This document shows positions 1 through 5,493 of a stretch of 7,147 bases of DNA, piece after piece. Within the stretch, counting starts at the first letter, position 1. Every line of letters begins with the position of its first letter. The stretch comes from Mesorhizobium sp. (GTDB lineage: Bacteria; Pseudomonadota; Alphaproteobacteria; Rhizobiales; Rhizobiaceae), in the NCBI GenBank assembly GCA_030698645.1, contig JAUYMV010000554.1, forward strand, positions 1 to 7,147, given 5' to 3'. Both the position numbers and the translations under genes were made by a program. The notes under the pieces are model-generated. The model was not told where the DNA came from, made no database searches, and saw only the letters and a list, made by a program, of their open reading frames with translations.

Positions 1-61
1 CTTCCTCAGCCTGGCGCAGAATGAAGGCGATCTGCGCCTCCGTAAACTTCGACCTCTTCAC
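1..61 (-). CDS. IS3-family transposase OrfA, N-terminal fragment
   Basis: The minus-strand reading frame from a GTG at 61-59 translates to (M)[19 protein letters not shown] before the window ends. This is the characteristic beginning of the HTH_Tnp_1 helix-turn-helix OrfA of many IS3 elements. An excellent Shine-Dalgarno, AAGGAGG (complement of 67-73), lies five bases before the GTG and settles the start. OrfA supplies the DNA-binding part of the OrfAB transposase made by -1 frameshifting. The rest of the gene lies left of the window, so whether the element is intact cannot be judged. Confidence 0.8.
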   Translation of the reverse strand, partial: MKRSKFTEAQIAFILRQAEE

Positions 62-141
62 GGAATCCTCCTTCTCCCGATACCGGGATCATAAGTGGAA
101 AATTCCAGCTCAGAACGGTCCGAAAAGCGGGAGGCAGGTCA
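1..141 (-). mobile_element. Left end of an IS3-family element, cut by the window edge
   Basis: Read on the minus strand, the element begins at 141 with TGACCTGCCTCCCGC, a terminus of the kind found in IS3-family (IS407-like) elements. An ~80-base leader, a strong ribosome binding site and the start of orfA follow. Only this left end is in the window. Its terminus shares TGACCTG with the right end of the neighbouring plus-strand element and then diverges, so the two are different elements. The family call rests on the orfA start and the terminus. The subgroup is an inference. Confidence 0.75.
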
Positions 142-156
142 TCACGGAGACGGACG

Positions 157-423
157 ATGCGACCCTCGCGGTTCACGGAAGAACAGATCATCGGAATGCT
201 GAAGGAGCAGGAGGCCGGTGCGAAGACGGCGGATGTCTGCCGCAAGCACGGCATCTCGGCAGCGACCTTCTACAAGTTCAAGGCGAAGTTCGGCGGCATG
301 GAGGTGTCGGACGCCCGTCGCCTGAAGGCTCTGGAGGACGAGAGCGCCCGGCTGAAGAAGCTCTTGGCCGAGCAGATGCTCGACAACGCGATCCTGAAGG
401 ATGTCGCCGCAAAAAAAAGGTGA
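157..423 (+). CDS. IS3-family transposase OrfA (helix-turn-helix subunit)
   Basis: This 88-residue protein begins [21 protein letters not shown] and fits HTH_Tnp_1 (IS3 OrfA). The helix-turn-helix falls at about residues 8-45, including [23 protein letters not shown] leucine-zipper-like stretch at about 55-80 ([20 protein letters not shown]) is typical for OrfA oligomerisation. A GGAGA lies seven bases before the ATG and supports the start. The frame ends at TGA 421-423, just after the A8 run at 411-418, where ribosomes can slip by -1 into orfB to make the OrfAB transposase. The length is normal for the family. Upstream sequence is replaced by another IS, so its native promoter is probably lost. 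Confidence 0.93.
   Translation: MRPSRFTEEQIIGMLKEQEAGAKTADVCRKHGISAATFYKFKAKFGGMEVSDARRLKALEDESARLKKLLAEQMLDNAILKDVAAKKR
411..420 (+). other. Programmed -1 ribosomal frameshift site
   Basis: The sequence is AAAAAAAAGG. OrfA reads GCA AAA AAA AGG TGA; slipping back one base on the two lysine codons gives AAA AAA AAG GTG ACG, which joins ...DVAAKK to [11 protein letters not shown] of OrfB. This A-tract slippery site immediately before the OrfA stop is the usual IS3-family arrangement. A GTG at 420-422 overlaps the TGA (GTGA), so OrfB could alternatively be started by translational coupling. Confidence 0.85.
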
Positions 424-1256
424 CGCCCGACGCGAAGCGGAAGGCGGTGGCTCATGCCTGCGAGGTGCATGGGGTGAGCCAGCGTCGGGCGTGCCAGGCT
501 TTGAGGATCGACCGTTCGACGGTGCGCTACAGCAGCATCCGTCCGGACGATGCCCCGTTGCGCGAGGCGATGAAGGCCGTGGCGGCAGAGCGCCGGCGGT
601 TCGGTTATCGCAGGATCCACGTCATGCTGGACCGGCAGGGCATCGTGATCAACCAGAAGAAGCTGCGGCGCCTCTACCGGGAGGAGAAGCTGCAGGTGCG
701 CCGCCGCGGCGGCCGCAAGCGGGCCTTGGGCACGCGCAGGCCCATGCTCGTTCCCGACCGCGCCAACGCCCGCTGGAGCCTGGACTTCGTCTCCGACACC
801 TTCACCGACGGCCGTCGCTTCCGGGTGCTGGCCGTCGTCGACGACTACACGCGGGAGTGCCTGGCGCTGGTCGCCGACACCTCTCTGTCGGGCTTGCGCG
901 TCGTGCGCGAACTGGACGCGATCATCCGCTGGCGCGGCCGGCCCGCCACGATCGTCTCCGACAACGGCACCGAGCTGACCTCGATGGCAGTCCTGCGGTG
1001 GTGCCAGCAGACCGGCGTCGAATGGCACTACATCGCGCCGGGCAAGCCGACACAGAACGCCTTCGTCGAGAGCTTCAACGGGCGCTTCAGGGACGAGTGC
1101 CTCAACGACACCCTGTTCTCGACGCTACCCGAGGCCCGCAGCGCCATCACCTCATGGAAGGAGGACTACAACCATCACCGACCACACTCGGCCCTCGGCA
1201 ACTTGCCGCCGGCCGAGTTCGCAATGAAATCCACGCTGGAAAAACAGGCCGCATGA
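420..1256 (+). CDS. IS3-family transposase OrfB (DDE integrase domain)
   Basis: OrfB is the catalytic half of the transposase, normally made as an OrfAB fusion by -1 frameshifting. Counting from the GTG at 420 gives 278 residues. An HTH_21-like region spans about 45-100 ([28 protein letters not shown]). The rve catalytic core follows, with D122 (SLDFVSD), D181 (VSDNGTE) and E217 ([14 protein letters not shown]). The last two have 35 residues between them, and R224 lies seven residues after the glutamate, so this is a complete DD(35)E signature. The C-terminal [15 protein letters not shown] motif is also present. The frame is open through the whole domain, so the enzyme looks intact even though the element has lost its left end. 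The in-frame upstream extension to position 21 is non-coding shadow. Confidence 0.93.
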   Translation: MTPDAKRKAVAHACEVHGVSQRRACQALRIDRSTVRYSSIRPDDAPLREAMKAVAAERRRFGYRRIHVMLDRQGIVINQKKLRRLYREEKLQVRRRGGRKRALGTRRPMLVPDRANARWSLDFVSDTFTDGRRFRVLAVVDDYTRECLALVADTSLSGLRVVRELDAIIRWRGRPATIVSDNGTELTSMAVLRWCQQTGVEWHYIAPGKPTQNAFVESFNGRFRDECLNDTLFSTLPEARSAITSWKEDYNHHRPHSALGNLPPAEFAMKSTLEKQAA

Positions 1257-1270
1257 GGCCACAAACGAAA

Positions 1271-1315
1271 CTCAGGACTCTCCCTCAAGCCGGAGGAGAT
1301 TGGGGTCTCAGGTCA
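1271..1315 (+). repeat. Right terminal inverted repeat region of the plus-strand IS
   Basis: The IS ends at 1315. On the minus strand this end reads TGACCTGAGACCCCAATC, the expected outward TGA...TCA terminus of an IS3-family element. The matching left copy is not present upstream of orfA. The direct target repeat expected after insertion (3-4 bases, starting GACG at 1316) therefore cannot be checked at the other side. Confidence 0.7.
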
Positions 1316-1674
1316 GACGCATCAAGTCCGCACAACGCCGATTTGCGGATCATTTTTCCAATCCTGTTATGTCGCGCAGCCTTGATTTTGGAGAACATCT
1401 GATTGAATTCGTGTGGATTCGATCGATAGGCGGACTGCACGAACTCACGCCCATCGGAAGTAGCTTCGAATCCGCAATACTTGATTGAGAACTGAACCGC
1501 AGCGGCGACCTGTCTCGCGGACGATGGGTTACGTCTGAGATCGTCAGTATCCGCCATCGGTTCCATCCACCCATTATATACGACCTGATTATACGAGACG
1601 TTTTCGTATGCCACGGCGGCCTGAACCGATGTCAACAACACGATCGCAATGGCGGCGGGGATCAAGCGCTTCAT
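1285..1674 (-). CDS. Small secreted protein, 3' end replaced by IS sequence
   Basis: I do not recognise this family. The product has 129 residues from ATG 1674; a TTG two codons upstream is a weaker alternative. Residues 1-22 (MKRLIPAAIAIVLLTSVQAAVA) form a clear Sec signal peptide, so the mature ~107-residue protein is probably periplasmic or secreted. Cys67 and Cys115 could form a disulfide. The plus-strand IS ends at 1315, inside codon 120, so the last nine residues (DLRPQSPPA) and the TGA stop come from the IS right end. The original C-terminus is lost and may lie left of the window. Base composition is visibly more AT-rich than the genes to the right, suggesting an accessory gene. No good Shine-Dalgarno precedes the ATG. 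Confidence 0.6.
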   Translation of the reverse strand: MKRLIPAAIAIVLLTSVQAAVAYENVSYNQVVYNGWMEPMADTDDLRRNPSSARQVAAAVQFSIKYCGFEATSDGREFVQSAYRSNPHEFNQMFSKIKAARHNRIGKMIRKSALCGLDASDLRPQSPPA

Positions 1675-1788
1675 AGCCAACCCAGGCTGGTGTTTCTACT
1701 GAACAAGCCACCATACGCTCCCTCCAGCGCCGCTCAAGCTTGGTGGTTAATATTTGGTTGAAATGTGGCGTTTGCATTTGCGTTCGTG

Positions 1789-1816
1789 CTGACAGGGACA
1801 AGCAACATGGTATCCT
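1789..1816 (+). promoter_or_regulatory. Candidate sigma-70-type promoter for the cold-shock gene
   Basis: CTGACA (1789-1794) matches TTGACA at five of six positions. After a 16-base gap comes TATCCT (1811-1816), matching TATAAT at four of six. Transcription would start near 1823, giving a leader of about 38 bases before the ATG at 1861. It was found by eye only. Confidence 0.4.
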
Positions 1817-1860
1817 GCCGCAAGAATCAGATGTGTTGATTTCAGGGAAGGTGCGTTCGG

Positions 1861-2445
1861 ATGGGGGATAAAGCCTCTTCGGAAAGCCGCGACGCCGGAT
1901 GGGACGGCGCCGGAATCGACGAGAATGAAGGCGTTGTCGAAATCGCCGGCGTCATCAAATGGTTCGATGTCGCGAAGGGCTACGGTTTCATCCTGCCGGA
2001 CGAGACGGGCATGGGCGACGTCCTCCTGCACGTCACGTGCCTGCGTCGCGACGGCCACACCACGGCGCTCGAGGGCGCCCGCGTCGTCTGCCTGGTCAAG
2101 CGCGGCGATCGCGGCATGCAGGTCTTCCGCATCATCTCGATGGACAATTCGACGGCGGTCCATCCTCTCGACCAACCCGGCGACCGTACGCATGTGCACG
2201 TCGTGCCGGAAAGCGGCATAGAGCGCGCGCTGGTCAAATGGTTCAATCGCACCAAGGGGTTCGGCTTCCTGACCCGGGGCGAGGGCACCGAGGACATCTT
2301 CATCCACATGGAGACGCTGCGCCGCTATGGCGTCACCGAGCTGCGCCCTGGCCAGGTGGTGCTGATCCGCTACGGCAAGGGCGACAAGGGCCTTCTGGCC
2401 GCCGAAATTCACCCCGACAAGGGAACCTTGCCGTCATCGCATTGA
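1861..2445 (+). CDS. Double cold-shock-domain protein
   Basis: The product has 194 residues and two OB-fold cold-shock domains, which bind single-stranded RNA/DNA and act as RNA chaperones in the cytoplasm. CSD1 spans about residues 28-95, with RNP1-like KGYGFI (39-44) and RNP2-like DVLLHV (53-58). CSD2 spans about 122-185, with KGFGFL (132-137) and DIFIHM (145-150). A variable, acidic N-terminus (1-26) and a ~25-residue linker flank the first domain. The tandem form is common in Alphaproteobacteria, unlike the single-domain ~70-residue CspA type. AGGGAAGG at 1844-1851 lies nine bases before the ATG and supports the start. The next gene begins 14 bases after the stop, so the two are probably co-transcribed. 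CSD1 departs more from the CspA consensus (LLHV for FVHF), so the two domains may differ in affinity. Confidence 0.93.
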   Translation: MGDKASSESRDAGWDGAGIDENEGVVEIAGVIKWFDVAKGYGFILPDETGMGDVLLHVTCLRRDGHTTALEGARVVCLVKRGDRGMQVFRIISMDNSTAVHPLDQPGDRTHVHVVPESGIERALVKWFNRTKGFGFLTRGEGTEDIFIHMETLRRYGVTELRPGQVVLIRYGKGDKGLLAAEIHPDKGTLPSSH

Positions 2446-2459
2446 AAGGCATGGTTTCG

Positions 2460-2969
2460 ATGATCTTCAACATTCGCACCGCCTTCGCGGCTGCTGCCTT
2501 GTGCCTCGCCGTTCTCGCGGCCGCGCCGGGCGCACGGGTGCCGGCGTTTGCCGACGCGCGCGCGATGAAACTGCCGGTCGACAAAACGCCGCTAGTCGCC
2601 GTCACCGCCGGCGGCGAAAAGAGCTTTACCGTCGAGATCGCCGACGAGGAGCGTGAACAGCAGCGCGGCCTGATGTACCGCGACGAGATGGCCGACGGCC
2701 ACGGCATGCTGTTCGTGCTCAACGAGACGCGCCAGTCCGCCTTCTGGATGGAGAACACACCCTTGCCGCTCGATCTGCTGTTCATCGGCGAGGACGGGCG
2801 CGTGCGCGCCATTCTCAAGGGCAAGCCCTATTCGCGCGCCTCGATTTCGCCCGGCGTGCCGGTGCGCTTCGTCCTCGAACTCAAGGAAGGCGTCGCGGCG
2901 CGCCAGGGCATCGCGCCCGGCGACCGGCTGCGCCACCCCGCGATCGACGCGATCGCGGGGGCGCAGTAG
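2460..2969 (+). CDS. DUF192 family exported protein
   Basis: The product has 169 residues. Residues 1-31 (MIFNIRTAFAAAALCLAVLAAA...PAFA) are a signal peptide with a likely AFA/DA cleavage site, so the protein should be periplasmic. The rest fits DUF192 (PF02643, YjfS/ATP-binding-lookalike fold of unknown role), with RGLMYR at 69-74, GMLFVL at 82-87 and FWMENTPLPLDLLFI at 95-109, the most conserved block. Two starts are possible, ATG 2451 and ATG 2460. AAAGG at 2445-2449 is ten bases from the second and only one from the first, so 2460 is preferred. It sits between the cold-shock gene and a hydrolase gene that starts a few bases after its stop. The last 25 coding bases before the final codons form a strong hairpin (2936-2960). 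The biochemical function of the family is not established. Confidence 0.9.
   Translation: MIFNIRTAFAAAALCLAVLAAAPGARVPAFADARAMKLPVDKTPLVAVTAGGEKSFTVEIADEEREQQRGLMYRDEMADGHGMLFVLNETRQSAFWMENTPLPLDLLFIGEDGRVRAILKGKPYSRASISPGVPVRFVLELKEGVAARQGIAPGDRLRHPAIDAIAGAQ
2936..2960 (+). repeat. Perfect 11-bp inverted repeat with 3-base loop
   Basis: CCCCGCGATCG (2936-2946), ACG, then CGATCGCGGGG (2950-2960). It lies in the last codons of the DUF192 gene, seven bases before the TAG is complete and 14 bases before the first possible start of the hydrolase gene. No T-run follows, so it is not a classical terminator. In mRNA it would be a very stable hairpin at the gene junction. Confidence 0.7.
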
Positions 2970-2995
2970 CGCCGGTGCCGAGCCACGCCGCCACG

Positions 2996-3769
2996 ATGGA
3001 CGTCGATTTCTTCACCCATGAGGGCTTTCGCCTGGCGTTCCTGGACGCCATGCCCGCCTCTGGCAGCGGCGAACCGGTCCTGCTGATCCACGGTTTTGCC
3101 TCCAGCATGCAGGTCAACTGGATCGGACCTGGCTGGGTCGGCGAACTCACCCGTGCCGGCTACCGCGTGATCGCCTTCGACCACCGCGGTCATGGCGCGT
3201 CGACGAAAAGTCTCGTTCCGTCCGACTACACGCCGTCGAAGATGGCTGGCGACGCAGCGGCCCTGCTCGATCATCTGGGAATAGCGCTCGCCCATGTCAT
3301 GGGCTATTCGATGGGCGCGCGTGTCGCGGCGTTCACCGCGCTCGAACATCGCGACAAGGTCGCGGCGCTCGTGCTGGGCGGCCTCGGCATTGGCATGATC
3401 GACGGCGTCGGCGACTGGGATATCATTTCGGATGCGCTGCTTGCCGATGACGCGGCAAGCGTCACCGACAAGCGCGGCAGGATGTTCCGCGCCTTCGCCG
3501 ACAGCACCAAGAGCGATCGCCATGCGCTCGCGGCCTGCATCGCCATGTCGCGCCAGTTGCTGACGGTCGAGGAAGCCGCTCGTATCGTCCAGCCGACCCT
3601 GGTCGCCGTCGGAACGAAGGACGACATCGCCGGTGCGCCCGGGCCGCTCGCAGCGCTGCTACCGGACGCGCAGGCGTTCGACATCGAGAACCGCGATCAC
3701 ATGCTGTCCGTCGGCGATCGCACCTTCAAGAAGAAGGTGCTGGAATTTCTGTCTGCGCATCCGCTCTGA
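2996..3769 (+). CDS. Alpha/beta hydrolase
   Basis: The product has 257 residues from ATG 2996 and an alpha/beta-hydrolase fold. The oxyanion-hole motif HGFAS is at 32-36, DHRGHGAS at 62-69, the nucleophile elbow GYSMG at 103-107 (Ser105), a probable acid in TKDD (Asp209 or 210), and the catalytic histidine in RDH (His235). All three catalytic residues are therefore present, and the length is normal. Substrate cannot be read from the sequence: esterase, lactonase or C-C hydrolase are all open. An in-frame GTG at 2975 would add seven residues (MPSHAAT). Neither start has a clear Shine-Dalgarno, so translation may depend on coupling to the DUF192 gene just upstream. It is the last gene of the probable three-gene cluster. 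Confidence 0.9.
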   Translation: MDVDFFTHEGFRLAFLDAMPASGSGEPVLLIHGFASSMQVNWIGPGWVGELTRAGYRVIAFDHRGHGASTKSLVPSDYTPSKMAGDAAALLDHLGIALAHVMGYSMGARVAAFTALEHRDKVAALVLGGLGIGMIDGVGDWDIISDALLADDAASVTDKRGRMFRAFADSTKSDRHALAACIAMSRQLLTVEEAARIVQPTLVAVGTKDDIAGAPGPLAALLPDAQAFDIENRDHMLSVGDRTFKKKVLEFLSAHPL

Positions 3770-3890
3770 GCAGGCTTGGCGCACAGACCCGACATTCTCA
3801 GCGATGCAATGCGGGCAGTTTCGGCCGGCTGGAATGCGGAATCGGTCGCAATCCGGACGCCGCCACCGTCGTTTCAACATGGAGAAGGCA

Positions 3891-4006
3891 ATAAAAAAGC
3901 CCGCCGCGGGAGGAGGTGCGGCGGGCTTGATTTGAAACGCGGCGCGGGAGGAGGTGCACCGCATTCTAATGCCGGCATCGCATCTGGGAGGAGTAGATGG
4001 CCGACA
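3891..4006 (-). ncRNA. Anti-Shine-Dalgarno sRNA of the cuckoo/CcsR type
   Basis: The minus strand encodes three successive hairpins with C/U-rich loops. Hairpin 1 (3999-3981) is CAUCU/AGAUG around ACUCCUCCC. Hairpin 2 (3965-3936) is a ten-pair stem, AAUGCGGUGC/GCGCCGCGUU, around ACCUCCUCCC. Hairpin 3 (3928-3897) is an 11-pair stem, AAGCCCGCCGC/GCGGCGGGCUU, around the same ACCUCCUCCC, followed by a U-rich tail (UUUUAUU), so it doubles as a terminator. The loops of hairpins 2 and 3, with the preceding C, contain CACCUCCU, the anti-SD core of 16S rRNA. Exposed CCUCCUCCC loops define the alphaproteobacterial cuckoo RNAs and CcsR sRNAs, which are linked to stress responses. The 5' end (~4006) is inferred from a candidate promoter. 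The likely role is pairing with purine-rich SD regions or competing with them. No DUF1127 gene is seen upstream, unlike the CcsR locus of Rhodobacter. Confidence 0.75.
3893..3928 (-). terminator. Rho-independent terminator (third hairpin of the sRNA)
   Basis: On the minus strand, an 11-bp GC-rich stem (arms at 3918-3928 and 3897-3907) is followed directly by a run of T (complement of the A-run 3893-3898). It ends the sRNA. On the plus strand the hairpin is followed by GATTTG, a poor U-tract, so it would be at best a weak terminator for the hydrolase cluster that converges on it. Confidence 0.85.
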
Positions 4007-4012
4007 CGTATG

Positions 4013-4040
4013 AATTTATTCGAGACTCGAAATATTGCAA
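4013..4040 (-). promoter_or_regulatory. Candidate promoter of the sRNA with a palindrome in the spacer
   Basis: On the minus strand TTGCAA (4040-4035) and TAAATT (4018-4013) are separated by 16 bases, a sigma-70-like arrangement. Transcription would start near 4006, just before the first hairpin. The spacer holds the inverted repeat TTCGAG-T-CTCGAA (4031-4019), a possible operator. The stretch is markedly more AT-rich than the surroundings. It was found by eye; an RpoH-type promoter is not obvious. Confidence 0.4.
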
Positions 4041-4317
4041 CGCACAAATTTGCATGCTGCATATGCGAAATTGCTGTGGCTGGCGCGGCGGTCGCATGGA
4101 GAGCGTCGGGCGCGCACCAAGCCGGTCCCATGGCGTTGAGTCGCCAATGCGCCAACCAAAGCCTCGCCGCGGTCGCATGGCTTGCGCCAGCCCCTTGCCC
4201 CACGCCAAAATCATCCCAATTGAAGGCTCGTTGAGGAAAGTTGAGTTCATTCCTTAAGGCTGGCGTGGTATAGGAGCCGCCTGCAGGCGAGTTGCGGGCA
4301 TAATTCGGAGACTATTG
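4041..4317. other. Intergenic region without a recognisable gene
   Basis: Open frames here give low-complexity, unrecognisable products and are probably chance. The only structure I see is a 12-base direct repeat, GCGGTCGCATGG, at 4088-4099 and 4169-4180. The region should contain the promoter of cysE. A TATAGG at 4269-4274 is a possible -10 element but has no convincing -35 partner. Confidence 0.5.
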
Positions 4318-5163
4318 ATGAGCCAGGTCAGCGCCCCGTGGGCCAACCTCCAGCCGGTCGATCCGATCTGGACGCATGTGCGCGACGAGGCAAACGAGGC
4401 CGTCGAGCGCGACCCGCTGCTCGCCGCCTTCCTCTATGCGACGGTGCTCAACCACCCGACACTCGAGGACGCGGTGATCCACCGCTTCGCCTCGCGGCTC
4501 GACCACAGCGACGTCAGCGCGGCGCTGATCGTGCAGACTTTCAAGGCGATGCAGCGCGACGAGCCGGAATGGTCCAATATCGTGCGCGTCGACATCCAAG
4601 CCTACTACGACCGCGATCCGGCCTGCGACCGATTCATCATGCCGGTGCTCTACTTCAAGGGCTTTCACGCCATCCAGACGCATCGCCTGGCGCATTGGCT
4701 GTGGAACAACGGCCGCCGCGACTTCGCGCTCTATCTGCAGAGCCGTTCGTCCGCCGTGTTCCAGACCGACATCAATCCGGCCGCCCGGATGGGCAAGGGC
4801 ATCTTCATCGACCATGCGACGGGCTTTGTGGTCGGGGAGACCGCGGTCATCGAGGACAATGTCTCGATTCTGCATGGCGTGACGCTCGGCGGCACCGGCA
4901 AGGCCGGCGGCGACCGGCATCCGAAGATCCGCTACGGTGTGCTGATCGGGGCTGGCGCCAAGATCCTTGGCAATATCGAGGTCGGGCACTGCTCGAAGAT
5001 CGCGGCCGGCTCGGTGGTTCTCTCCGCCGTGCCGCACAACAAGACGGTCGCCGGCGTGCCGGCGCGGGTGGTCGGGGAATCGGGTTGCGAGCAGCCGGCG
5101 CGGCAGATGGACCAGTTGCTGCCGTCGCAGTCGATGGACCACGTCGTCAGTTTCGACATCTGA
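4318..5163 (+). CDS. cysE: Serine O-acetyltransferase
   Basis: This enzyme transfers the acetyl group of acetyl-CoA to L-serine, giving O-acetylserine, the carbon skeleton for cysteine synthesis in the cytoplasm. The product has 281 residues. An alpha-helical SATase N-terminal domain (about 12-115) includes VDIQAYYDRDPA with Asp92. A left-handed beta-helix of hexapeptide repeats (about 145-250) includes DINPAARMGKGIFIDHATGFVVGE, with Asp151 and His166 matching the catalytic pair, and VSILHGVTLGGTGKAGGDRHPKI, the acetyl-CoA loop. The tail ends in SFDI. A terminal isoleucine is what inserts into the active site of CysK to form the cysteine synthase complex. GGAG at 4307-4310 lies seven bases before ATG 4318; the TTG directly upstream is not preferred. 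A DUF3126 gene follows 109 bases downstream. Confidence 0.96.
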   Translation: MSQVSAPWANLQPVDPIWTHVRDEANEAVERDPLLAAFLYATVLNHPTLEDAVIHRFASRLDHSDVSAALIVQTFKAMQRDEPEWSNIVRVDIQAYYDRDPACDRFIMPVLYFKGFHAIQTHRLAHWLWNNGRRDFALYLQSRSSAVFQTDINPAARMGKGIFIDHATGFVVGETAVIEDNVSILHGVTLGGTGKAGGDRHPKIRYGVLIGAGAKILGNIEVGHCSKIAAGSVVLSAVPHNKTVAGVPARVVGESGCEQPARQMDQLLPSQSMDHVVSFDI

Positions 5164-5272
5164 GCCGCGCGCGGCATAATCCCGGCACGGGGTTTACACC
5201 GCCTTCCGGACCGTGGCAGAAGCGCGGTCCATTGCGGCAGGGCGGATGCGGCCCGCGACCAGGAGAGATGAT

Positions 5273-5482
5273 TTGAAGCCCGAAGAGATCAAGAAGCTCG
5301 ACGCCTATTTCAAACGCGTCTTCGCCAACCCGTCGCTGCAGGTCAAGGCGCGGCCGCGCAAGGACGATTCCTGCGAGCTCTATCTCGAGGACGAGTTCCT
5401 CGGCATCATCTATCGCGACGACGACGACGGCGACATGTCGTACAATTTCTCGATGGCCATTCTCGACATCGACCTGAAGTAG
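5273..5482 (+). CDS. DUF3126 family small protein (TTG start)
   Basis: This 69-residue, acidic, soluble protein starts MKPEEIKKLDAYFKRVFANP and ends NFSMAILDIDLK, matching the alphaproteobacterial DUF3126 family (PF11324), of unknown function. The acidic patch YRDDDDGDMS is at about 47-56. The start is TTG 5273: AGGAGA at 5261-5266 is six bases upstream, and homologues begin at this (M)KPEE. The frame is open further upstream but that part has no ribosome site. An out-of-frame ATG-ATT-TGA overlaps the start. The gene follows cysE in the same direction, an arrangement I associate with this family, suggesting a link to sulfur or cysteine metabolism that is only an inference. It converges with the next gene, with 11 bases between their stops. 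Confidence 0.9.
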   Translation: MKPEEIKKLDAYFKRVFANPSLQVKARPRKDDSCELYLEDEFLGIIYRDDDDGDMSYNFSMAILDIDLK

Positions 5483-5493
5483 TCGCCGCGCGG

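Larger units (their letters stand above)
142..1315 (+). mobile_element. IS3-family insertion sequence lacking its left end
   Basis: The element contains orfA, orfB in the -1 frame and a right terminus reading GGGGTCTCAGGTCA that ends at 1315. Complete IS3-family elements of this kind carry a left inverted repeat beginning TGACCTGAGACC plus a leader before orfA. Here only 15 bases separate the orfA ATG (157) from the terminus of the opposing element at 141, so the left repeat is missing. Insertion of, or recombination with, the minus-strand IS removed or displaced it. With one end gone the element should not move by itself, although both transposase frames look open. Confidence 0.8.

Noticed and set aside
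21..156. N-terminal extension of the transposase OrfB frame back to position 21
   Set aside because: The sequence before 141 belongs to the opposite IS, and the -1 frame over orfA is not translated; OrfB is reached by frameshift at 411-418.
2828..3523. Minus-strand 231-codon frame opposite the hydrolase
   Set aside because: Shadow frame; the plus-strand hydrolase has all catalytic motifs.
3906..3959. Repeated GCGGGAGGAGGTGC read as a tandem repeat or CRISPR-like array
   Set aside because: The copies are loops of different hairpins with unrelated stems and only two or three units; the sRNA explanation accounts for them better.
4088..4180. 12-base direct repeat GCGGTCGCATGG
   Set aside because: Only two copies, no associated structure; plausible by chance in this base composition.
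3776..4234. Plus-strand 152-codon frame and minus-strand 109-codon frame (3874-4203) in the intergenic region
   Set aside because: Composition-driven open frames in GC-rich DNA; no ribosome site, no domain, and they run through the sRNA and its terminator.
3997..4257. Plus-strand 86-codon frame with ATG just after GGGAGGAG
   Set aside because: The purine-rich stretch is the complement of the sRNA loop, the ATG is in hairpin 1, and the product has an unnatural composition with no recognisable domain.
4312..5142. Long minus-strand frame (276 codons) opposite cysE
   Set aside because: Antisense shadow of a clear cysE; Arg/His/Asp-rich product typical of reverse reading of GC-rich codons.
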